A DNA stretch of 64,000 bases, taken from contig CAZMCH010000009.1 in assembly GCA_964564735.1 (NCBI GenBank), positions 12,319-76,318 of the forward strand, given 5' to 3'. The position numbers and the translations under genes were made by a program. Positions 52,954 through 59,384 of the stretch are shown here, piece after piece. Position 1 is the first letter of the stretch; each line of letters starts with the position of its first letter. The notes under the pieces are model-generated. The model saw only the letters and a list, made by a program, of their open reading frames with translations. It had not been told where the DNA came from and did not search any database. This stretch comes from CAZMCH01 sp964564735 (lineage in GTDB: Bacteria > Poribacteria > DTPJ01).

Positions 52954-53303
52954 ATATATGCCTCCATAGCTAAAAAACAGCGACTAATACATAATAAAGA
53001 ACTTTAAGCGTTGTGATAATACCATAAATAGACTCAAAGATCAAGCCTGCTATTTATGACGTGCCTGTAAATTTTATACTATTTTCAGTTTGAAATATCA
53101 AGCACCGAAGAGAGCGCGCTATGAGCATCTGATAGGAAAACGATTAAAACAAACTGGTATGATGTGATTAATAAATGGAGCAAAAGCGATCCCTAAGTTG
53201 AAGGTGCTATGGAAAAGTAAAGGTCAGGATGGATTTTGGCAGTATAATTTTACCAACAATTTTTATATACTCCCATTTATGATTTTATTTGAAACTAAGT
53301 TGC
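52954..53303. other. Intergenic region with no recognised gene
   Basis: About 350 bases between the binding-protein start and a plus-strand hairpin terminator. GCACC near 53103 could pair with GGTGC near 53209 to close a structured region of about 110 bases. A plus-strand frame from about 53165 to 53349 stays open but has no start and no protein-like pattern. A small plus-strand RNA ending at the terminator is the most interesting possibility; a decayed gene is another. Confidence 0.35.
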
Positions 53304-53332
53304 AAGGGCGATTTGTCGAATCGCCCTTTTTT
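53304..53332 (+). terminator. Strong intrinsic terminator on the plus strand
   Basis: AAGGGCGATT, TGTCG, AATCGCCCTT is a perfect 10-base stem with a 5-base loop and then six T. There is no plus-strand gene upstream within 20 kb reach of this strand here, because the neighbours on both sides are minus-strand genes. On the minus strand it would form a hairpin without a T tail, after the Ig-like gene. Confidence 0.8.
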
Positions 53333-53355
53333 AATGTATTTTATTAGTAAATATA

Positions 53356-53640
53356 CTAACCTATCTTGATTTGTCCGTATTTTCTTGTTACATCACCTTT
53401 TATATCTGTTACAACCAAAGTTATATCATGTGTGCCAGAAGGCGCATCATAAGGAACATCTGACTCTAATGTATATATACCATCGCCAGCCTTCTTTGCT
53501 TCTAATGTGCGATAATCGGGAGTATATAATTTTACGGATGCAATTTCCTCATCAGACTTAATTTTGAATGTTGCGTTTACCTTACCACCTGCAACCATTG
53601 GATCGGGTGTATATTTGATTTCCTCGATTGTAATAGCCAT
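53356..53640 (-). CDS. Small Ig-like/FN3-like domain protein
   Basis: A 94-residue single beta-sandwich domain without a signal peptide: YTPDPMVAGGKVNATFKIKS, IASVKLYTPDYRTLEAKKAG, IYTLESDVPYDAPSGTHDIT and LVVTDIKGDVTRKYGQIKI follow the strand order of bacterial Ig-like domains. Such domains are usually extracellular, so a stand-alone cytoplasmic copy is odd. It follows the TetR gene after 12 bases on the same strand and is presumably controlled by it. A good AGGAGG-type site precedes the ATG. Confidence 0.7.
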   Translation of the reverse strand: MAITIEEIKYTPDPMVAGGKVNATFKIKSDEEIASVKLYTPDYRTLEAKKAGDGIYTLESDVPYDAPSGTHDITLVVTDIKGDVTRKYGQIKIG

Positions 53641-53652
53641 TTTTGTTTCCTC

Positions 53653-54264
53653 CTATTTGTTAGTTTTATTGTTATTTGGGTGTTTTAGCCCTTCAAGAAA
53701 AAAGTCAGCTATCTGCTTCTCAATATCTTTGAGTTGATAGCTCATACCATCAAGTAGCCAGCGTGTTGCTAAGCCTTGCACTCCTGCATAAATAATCGTT
53801 GCGGTTATCTCTGTTTTTATGTCTATTGAAAAGATTTTTTGTTCTATTCCAACACGAAGGATGTTTATTATCATATCTATATAATCAGACAAAACATCAA
53901 TATTTCGGTCATTCAGGAAGTTTCCAGTTCTTGGGAATTCTATTAATATTAACTTAGTCAAATCTGGATTTGATTCAATTATATCCAGTTGTAGTGAGAT
54001 CATCTTTCTGAATTTTTTTTCCGCATTTTCCTCTTTTTCGACCTCAGAATTTATATACGAGATCAATTCTGAAAGATTATCTTGAAATATTGACATAAAT
54101 AACTCGTCCTTGCTCTTGAAATATAGGTATATTGTGCCATGCGCAATGCCACATTCATTTGCGACATCCTGTATTTTTGTATTTGCAAAGCCATTTCTAG
54201 CAAAAACCTTTGTTGCAGAATCCAGTATCTTTTTTCGCTTTTGATCATCTTTTTTGCGAGGCAT
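53653..54264 (-). CDS. TetR/AcrR-family transcriptional regulator
   Basis: About 203 residues from the ATG at 54264 with GGAG seven bases upstream; the longer TTG start is not needed. The N-terminal helix-turn-helix RKKILDSATKVFARNGFANTKI then GIAHGTIYLYFKSKDELFMS is textbook TetR. The C-terminal half, with a helix WLLDGMSYQLKDIEKQIADF, resembles FadR/AcrR-like ligand-binding domains. A dyad operator in its own promoter points to autorepression. The only gene that shares its transcript is the small Ig-like protein. Confidence 0.95.
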   Translation of the reverse strand: MPRKKDDQKRKKILDSATKVFARNGFANTKIQDVANECGIAHGTIYLYFKSKDELFMSIFQDNLSELISYINSEVEKEENAEKKFRKMISLQLDIIESNPDLTKLILIEFPRTGNFLNDRNIDVLSDYIDMIINILRVGIEQKIFSIDIKTEITATIIYAGVQGLATRWLLDGMSYQLKDIEKQIADFFLEGLKHPNNNKTNK

Positions 54265-54310
54265 AATATTACTCCATAATAGACACAAAACAAACCAAAA
54301 TAATTATAAA

Positions 54311-54358
54311 TGACTGACCAGTCAATCATTATTATACCATATATTTTTCTTTTGTCAA
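54311..54358 (-). promoter_or_regulatory. Near-consensus promoter with TetR-type operator
   Basis: On the minus strand TTGACA (54358-54353), a 16-base spacer and TATAAT (54336-54331) form a consensus sigma-70 promoter. The palindrome TGACTGACCAGTCA (54311-54324) covers the start site of transcription, where a bound TetR dimer would block initiation. TGACTG with a 2-base centre and CAGTCA is perfectly symmetrical. About 47 bases separate it from the TetR start codon. Confidence 0.85.
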
Positions 54359-54589
54359 GCATTTTTTTGCAGAAATCTTTTTTCTTGGTTTGAGTTTATT
54401 TAGGTGTTTGGGTAAGAAATTGCAAAATTGTTGACAGATAATACTTAATTATGTTAGTATAATTAACGATTTAATCATGATAAAATATTCATTATATAAA
54501 CACTTGGGTTAATATTATTAGCAGTTATTGTTATCTTGAGCCAATATCAAGGAATCCAGAAAAAATTTAACATCAAAAGGAGTAGCATT

Positions 54590-55632
54590 ATGAATCTTAT
54601 AGCAAAAATGGTGCCCCCCGTGGTGTAAGCCTTGTTATTTTTGTTATGTTGTTGTTGGCAAATACGGTGTGTTTTTCTGCGGATAAATGGGTTAAAAAAA
54701 AGGATATGCTAACTCAAAGAGTGGCATTTGGGGCAGTAGAAATTGATGGAACTATATATTGTGTAGGTGGAACAAACAAAGCTGTTATCCGAATATCTTC
54801 AATGGAAGCGTTTAATCTTAATGATAACAAATGGGAGCAAAAAGCTGACACAATCATGCCTAGAGGATTATCTGCCTTTGCAGTTTTGAATGGGAAGATA
54901 TTTGCTTTTAGTGGGTTTGACGGAAATGCCGGAGCAATATCCAGTGTTGAGGAATATGACCCGAAAATTGATAAATGGATTGCAAAAAATGCAATGCCTA
55001 TTGCAAGATTTTATTTTTGTGCAACTGATTACAATGGAAAAATATATACCTTTGGTGGATGGGATGGAAATAAAACAACTTCTGATGTATATGCCTACGA
55101 TCCTGTTGATGATAGTTGGGAAAAGAAGCGTGATCTTCCAATTATCAATGATTCAGGTTCTGTTTGCACTTATAACAAAAAAATCTATTATATGGGTGGA
55201 AATTTGGGAGGATTTACAATCGTATCGCAAGTTTTCGAATATGATCCTGAACAAGATAAATGGACGGAAAAAGCAAATATGCCCAATGCTAGAATTGGGT
55301 TTTCACTGGTTACAATAGGCGATAAAATAATGGCTATCGGTGGACATTCTCCAAATGGAACTTTGTCGGTCATTGATGTCTATGATCCCATTCAAGATAA
55401 ATGGATAAAGCAAATTGAGATGCCAGAGGAAAAAAGCTGGCATTGTTCGGTTGTCTATAAAAATAAGATTTACATTATTGGAGGAACTCATTGGTGGGAT
55501 GGTATGTTGTGGGCAAATATACGGGATTCCCTAACCACTGTTTATGAATATACTCCTGATGATATAAATTTCTCTATATCTCCCCAAGACAAGCTATCAT
55601 CAACTTGGGGAAACATAAAGTCTATAGAATAA
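54590..55632 (+). CDS. Secreted kelch-repeat protein, start separated by a C6 frameshift
   Basis: From 54646 the intact frame encodes 328 residues: a truncated hydrophobic leader, then six kelch-like blades (for example YCVGGTNKAVIRISSMEAF, FAFSGFDGNAG, YTFGGWDGNKTTSDVYAY, YYMGGNLGGF, MAIGGHSPNGTLSVIDVYDP, YIIGGTHWWDG) and the tail ISPQDKLSSTWGNIKSIE. The better start is the ATG at 54590, with AGGAG seven bases before it: it reads MNLIAKMVPP, then breaks at a run of six C (54614-54619). A seventh C would join it to GVSLVIFVMLLLANTVCFSA, a complete signal peptide. The gene may therefore be phase-variable, damaged or mis-sequenced. The protein would be a secreted propeller. Confidence 0.8.
55564..55632 (+). 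repeat. Kelch gene 3-prime end, copy 1 of a 69-bp direct repeat
   Basis: The last 69 bases of the kelch gene, including the KLSSTWGNIK tag and stop codon, recur at 56224-56292 without gaps and with seven mismatches that I count by eye. Confidence 0.85.
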
Positions 55633-55635
55633 AAC

Positions 55636-55842
55636 ATGATAAATATTTTAAAAATCAATAAAAAAGCATTTTCTGTATCATCACTTTTTGATGAATCGGA
55701 TGACAAATTATATTGGCTTTCAAAAACTCCTCATGAGCGTTTGATTGCAACTGAATTAATGAGACAGATAAACTATGGCTATGATCCAACTACCGCAAGA
55801 CTTCAAAGAGTTCTTGAGATTGTTGAAAGAACACAAAGTTAA
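55636..55842 (+). CDS. Small protein of nucleotidyltransferase cassette
   Basis: A 68-residue soluble protein with LYWLSKTPHERLIATELMRQINYGYDP. Short proteins with this WLSKTPxERLxAxELMRQINYGYDP pattern are often encoded directly before AbiEii/DUF6036-like nucleotidyltransferases in small mobile cassettes, and that is the case here: the next gene overlaps it by 68 bases. A toxin-antitoxin-like role is possible. It starts three bases after the kelch stop codon. Confidence 0.7.
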   Translation: MINILKINKKAFSVSSLFDESDDKLYWLSKTPHERLIATELMRQINYGYDPTTARLQRVLEIVERTQS

Positions 55843-56227
55843 ATATCTTCTTATAGGTGGATATGCTGTAAGTTATCACGGTTATCCAAGATCAACCGCT
55901 GATATGGATATATGGGTTGCTGTTGAGCCAAACAATGCAGATAATCTTGTGGCGGTTTTGAGGGAATTTGGCTTTGATGTTCCGAAACTAGAATCTAGTC
56001 TTTTTCTGAATGAGGATAAGGTTATTAGAATGGGATTGCCACCTCTAAGAATTGAGTTATTAACAACAATTTCTGGTGTAAGTTTTGATGAATGTTATTC
56101 GGAATGTGTAGTTGACACAATAGACGGTATAGAGGTTAATATAATCAGTCTAAAGCATCTAAAAATTAATAAGAAGGCAAGCGGAAGATACAAGGATTTA
56201 GATGATCTAGATCATCTTGGTTCATAA
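55775..56227 (+). CDS. Nucleotidyltransferase-fold protein (DUF6036/AbiEii-like)
   Basis: A 150-residue protein with the nucleotidyltransferase core LIGGYAVSYHGYPRSTADMDIWV: GG, then D-x-D as metal ligands, and a late Asp/Glu strand (RIELLT). It belongs to the small stand-alone enzymes related to AbiEii-type and MNT-type toxins or antitoxins that modify tRNA or protein. ATG at 55775 or 55781; both are inside the previous gene, so coupled translation is likely. Its TAA stop is formed at the left edge of the duplicated kelch tail at 56224. Confidence 0.85.
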   Translation: MAMIQLPQDFKEFLRLLKEHKVKYLLIGGYAVSYHGYPRSTADMDIWVAVEPNNADNLVAVLREFGFDVPKLESSLFLNEDKVIRMGLPPLRIELLTTISGVSFDECYSECVVDTIDGIEVNIISLKHLKINKKASGRYKDLDDLDHLGS

Positions 56228-56292
56228 ATTTCTCTGTATATCTCCAAGACAAGCTATCATCAACTTGGGGCAATATAAAATCTATAAAATAA
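56224..56292 (+). repeat. Remnant kelch tail, copy 2 of a 69-bp direct repeat
   Basis: This copy keeps the reading frame of copy 1 and still encodes LQDKLSSTWGNIKSIK followed by TAA, although no kelch gene precedes it. It marks the right boundary of the 592-base stretch that holds the small protein and nucleotidyltransferase genes. Confidence 0.85.
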
Positions 56293-56300
56293 TTCGTAGC

Positions 56301-56317
56301 CCAGCCTTTCAGGCTGG
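56301..56317. repeat. Short palindromic hairpin CCAGCCT/AGGCTGG
   Basis: CCAGCCT, TTC, AGGCTGG is a perfect 7-base stem. With its surroundings (GTAGCCCAGCCTTTCAGGCT) it resembles an intergenic palindrome found in many unrelated genomes. It lies just before the aldolase/dehydrogenase gene. Confidence 0.65.
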
Positions 56318-56351
56318 CATAGTCAAGGTATAAACAAAAAGGACGAAAAAC

Positions 56352-58400
56352 ATGGCATCTAAATATAATTGGAATGATATTGACTGGAATAACATGAATG
56401 ACGATCTGGATCGCATTGTCGCATTATCTCGCTATTACGGAAGCGACCCTGATTTTGTATTGGCTGGCGGAGGTAACACTTCCGTCAAAATCGGTGAAAC
56501 GCTGTTCATTAAAGCAAGCGGAACTTCTCTTGCCGAGATGACAAGAGAAGGTTTTGTCGCATTATCAAGGGATAAAGTTAGCAGGATACTTGACGAATCA
56601 TACAGCAAAGAGCCTTTGAAACGTGAAGAAGAAGTCAAAGAGAAACTCCTTGAAACAAGGCTAGACAAATCCGCTGGCAGACCATCTGTTGAGACTATGC
56701 TTCACGAATCAATAAGGTTCAAATTTATCGTCCATACGCATCCATGCCTTATAAACGGTCTTACTTGCGGCAAAGATGGGAAAAAGATCGCTGATGAATT
56801 ATTTAGCGATGCCTTGTGGATTGATTATACAGACCCCGGCTATACACTTGCAAAGAAAGTTCAAAACGCATTAATCCAATATAGAAAAACGCATGATAAT
56901 AACGATCCAGAGATAATATTGATCCAGAATCATGGAATATTTATAAGCGCAAACGAGGCAGAGAAAATAAAGGAAATAACTGATCAGGTTGTAGAAAAAC
57001 TGAGTAATTACGCATCAAAAGACAAAACAAAATCTGCATTTGGCAATAAGAAATTTCTTGAAATTACAGATAGAGATAAAAAAATTAAAGAGTTGTCACC
57101 TGCGTTAAGAGCTATCTTCACAGTTGACAAAAAATGCCCTATTGTTGTCTATAACGATTCTGCTGTCGTGATGGATTTCGTCTGCTCTGAAAAGGGAGAA
57201 TCTCTTGCAACATCAGGCGCATTTACACCCGATCAGGTTGTCTATTGCAAAAGAGCGCCTCTTTGGGTCAGCGTGAAGCCCGATGAAGATATAGACAGCA
57301 TTATCACAAAGACGAAAAAGTTAGCGAAAAAATTTGAGGATAAATATGGCTATCCCCCAAAAGTCGTTTTGATTCAGGGGATTGGCATGTTTTCTATATG
57401 TGATACCAGACGCAATGCGGATTATTCAGATATAGTCTATGAAGACGCCATAAAGATAATGAAATATTCAGCCTCATTTGGCGGGGCACACTTTATGAAC
57501 GAAAGGCAGTCAAGGTTCATCGACGAATGGGAAGTTGAGAGCTATCGCAGAAAGATCGCCTCTGGATCATGCACCAATGGTCGTGTTACTGGAAAAGTTG
57601 CTATCGTTACAGGCGCTGCTCAGGGATTCGGTGAAGGTATAGCAAGGGATTTTGCTAGTCAGGGCGCTTATGTTGTCCTAGCCGATCTTAATCTCAAAGG
57701 TGCGCAGGATGTGGCAGAATCACTAAATAGGCAATATGGCGCAGGTATGGCAATGGCTGTCAAGGTTGATGTTACTGATGAGCTATCGGTTAGCAATATG
57801 ATTACTGAGGTTGTTAGAGCTTATGGCGGGATTGATGTTTTCATAAGTAATGCAGGTGTTGTCAAATCTGGAAGCGTCAAGGCTCTTGAACTAAAAGACT
57901 TTGAGTTTGTAACAAAGGTTAATTATATTGGCTATTTCATAACAACAAAACACTGTTCACCTGTCATGTCCGCACAGCATAAATACGATCCATCTTATAT
58001 GTCCGACATCATTCAAATAAACTCAAAGTCAGGCTTGCAGGGAAGCAATAAAAATTCTGCTTATGCGGGTAGCAAGTTCGGTGGGATTGGACTTACCCAG
58101 AGTTTTGCACTTGAGCTTGTTGAAGACGGAATCAAAGTAAATTCAGTATGTCCGGGCAATTTCCTTGATGGTCCGTTGTGGTCTGATCCTGAAAAGGGGC
58201 TTTTTGTGCAATATCTGAAAGCAGGCAAAGTTCCCGGTGCAAAGACCGTCGCAGACGTGAAGAAGGCTTATGAATCAAAAGTTCCTATGGGTAGAGGATG
58301 CACAGTTCCAGATGTTATGCACACGATATATTATATCATCGATCAGCCTTATGAGACGGGTCAAGCAATCACTATTACAGGCGGTCAACTGATGAGATAA
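56352..58400 (+). CDS. Bifunctional class II aldolase / short-chain dehydrogenase (RhaD-like)
   Basis: A 682-residue fusion. Residues about 15-250 are a class II aldolase with LAGGGNTSVK, FIKASGTSL, VHTHPCLING (zinc His pair) and IQNHGIF. Residues about 420-682 are a short-chain dehydrogenase with VAIVTGAAQGFGEGIA (GxxxGxG), NAGVV, INSKSG (Ser) and YAGSKFGGIG (Tyr-x-x-x-Lys) as catalytic set. This is the layout of rhamnulose-1-phosphate aldolase/lactaldehyde dehydrogenase proteins, which split a deoxy-ketose phosphate and oxidise or reduce the aldehyde. The sugar is not certain; no rhamnose isomerase or kinase is adjacent. AAAGGA lies before the ATG. Confidence 0.93.
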   Translation: MASKYNWNDIDWNNMNDDLDRIVALSRYYGSDPDFVLAGGGNTSVKIGETLFIKASGTSLAEMTREGFVALSRDKVSRILDESYSKEPLKREEEVKEKLLETRLDKSAGRPSVETMLHESIRFKFIVHTHPCLINGLTCGKDGKKIADELFSDALWIDYTDPGYTLAKKVQNALIQYRKTHDNNDPEIILIQNHGIFISANEAEKIKEITDQVVEKLSNYASKDKTKSAFGNKKFLEITDRDKKIKELSPALRAIFTVDKKCPIVVYNDSAVVMDFVCSEKGESLATSGAFTPDQVVYCKRAPLWVSVKPDEDIDSIITKTKKLAKKFEDKYGYPPKVVLIQGIGMFSICDTRRNADYSDIVYEDAIKIMKYSASFGGAHFMNERQSRFIDEWEVESYRRKIASGSCTNGRVTGKVAIVTGAAQGFGEGIARDFASQGAYVVLADLNLKGAQDVAESLNRQYGAGMAMAVKVDVTDELSVSNMITEVVRAYGGIDVFISNAGVVKSGSVKALELKDFEFVTKVNYIGYFITTKHCSPVMSAQHKYDPSYMSDIIQINSKSGLQGSNKNSAYAGSKFGGIGLTQSFALELVEDGIKVNSVCPGNFLDGPLWSDPEKGLFVQYLKAGKVPGAKTVADVKKAYESKVPMGRGCTVPDVMHTIYYIIDQPYETGQAITITGGQLMR

Positions 58401-58424
58401 ATACTTTATGAAATCTTTTTTATC

Positions 58425-58463
58425 ATTGTAAGTCTCTATATTACAGGGACTTACAATTTTTAA
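58425..58463 (+). terminator. Intrinsic terminator after the aldolase/dehydrogenase gene
   Basis: ATTGTAAGTC (58425-58434) pairs with GACTTACAAT (58448-58457), extended by a G-U and a C-G pair, and is followed by TTTTTAATAATCTTTT. It ends the aldolase gene transcript before the aquaporin promoter. Confidence 0.75.
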
Positions 58464-58508
58464 TAATCTTTTCTTTTGCAGGGAGGTGATAATAAGGCTT
58501 TTATCTGG

Positions 58509-58514
58509 TATAAT
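58509..58514 (+). promoter_or_regulatory. Extended -10 promoter for the aquaporin gene
   Basis: TGGTATAAT at 58506-58514 is an extended -10 (TGn before TATAAT). No good -35 lies at the normal distance, as is common for extended -10 promoters. It stands 51 bases before the ATG at 58565. Confidence 0.5.
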
Positions 58515-58564
58515 GAAGTTATGTAATGTATGCATTTGCTTTGCATAAGCAAGGGAGGATGTTG

Positions 58565-59245
58565 ATGGAAAACATAAGAAAATACCTCGCAGAACTAATC
58601 GGAACTTTTGCCCTAGTTTTATTTGGATGCGGAAGTGCAGTAATCGCAGGTGATAAAATTGGTTTTCTTGGAATATCAACTGCTTTCGGTCTGGCGGTCT
58701 TGATGATGGTATATGCAATTGGTAATATATCTGGCTGTCACATCAATCCAGCGGTAACTATTGCAATGTTGGTTACACGTAAGATAAAAGTCAAAGATGC
58801 GATATGGTATATTGTTGTTCAGTGTGTTGGTGCAATCGCTGCTGCGGGAATTGTAACTGCCATTGCATCAGGCAAAGCAGATTATAGCATAGCGATAAAT
58901 GGTATTGGGCAAAACTTTTATGGCAAAGATTATTCACTTGGGGCATGTTTCCTTGCAGAAGCGGTCTTAACTGGAATATTTATTTTTGTTATATTTGGTG
59001 CAACAAGCAAAAAAGCCCCGCAGGGATTTGCTGGTATTCCTATAGGCATAACAATTCTTCTTATTCATCTAATAAGTATCCCAATAACTGGAACTTCCGT
59101 CAATCCTGCCAGAAGTCTTGGACCTGCTGTATTTGCTGGTGTAGAAGCTTTATCTCAGATATGGCTTTTCTGGGTTGCGCCTATCTTAGGGGCAGTTATT
59201 GCCTCAATTATATGGTTTGTTTTATTTGAGCAAAACGAAAAATAG
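58565..59245 (+). CDS. aqpZ: Aquaporin, AqpZ-like
   Basis: About 226 residues from the ATG at 58565, six bases after GGGAGG; the two upstream ATGs give a non-conserved extension. Six helices with the two half-helix loops GCHINPAVT and GTSVNPARSLGPA. The selectivity residues fit a water channel: a Phe in helix 2, His in LLIHLIS of helix 5, and Thr and Arg in the second loop. Glycerol facilitators have Gly at the His position and an extra Asp after the second NPA. It moves water across the inner membrane. It has its own promoter and sits between terminators. Confidence 0.93.
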   Translation: MENIRKYLAELIGTFALVLFGCGSAVIAGDKIGFLGISTAFGLAVLMMVYAIGNISGCHINPAVTIAMLVTRKIKVKDAIWYIVVQCVGAIAAAGIVTAIASGKADYSIAINGIGQNFYGKDYSLGACFLAEAVLTGIFIFVIFGATSKKAPQGFAGIPIGITILLIHLISIPITGTSVNPARSLGPAVFAGVEALSQIWLFWVAPILGAVIASIIWFVLFEQNEK

Positions 59246-59265
59246 GAACATATACTTTAAAAGCA

Positions 59266-59290
59266 TAACCGCAGATCAAATCTGCGGTTA
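59266..59290. terminator. Bidirectional hairpin terminator between aqpZ and uvrA
   Basis: TAACCGCAGAT, CAA, ATCTGCGGTTA is a perfect 11-base stem with a 3-base loop. On the plus strand it is followed by AAAAATTCTTTC, on the minus strand by TGCTTTTAAAG, so each tail is weak. Its position between converging genes supports termination in both directions. Confidence 0.7.
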
Positions 59291-59384
59291 AAAATTCTTT
59301 CTAAATCAAATCCCTTATAAAACGCCCTGTATGTGATTCCTCAATCATCGCAACTTCTTCAGGCGTTCCACAAGCAACGATATT

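Noticed and set aside
53165..53349. Open plus-strand frame of about 60 codons
   Set aside because: No start codon with a ribosome binding site, no protein-like pattern, and it runs through a strong terminator hairpin.
54440..54475. TTGACA and TATAAT upstream of the kelch gene as one promoter
   Set aside because: The spacer is 21 bases, too long for a normal promoter; left uncalled.
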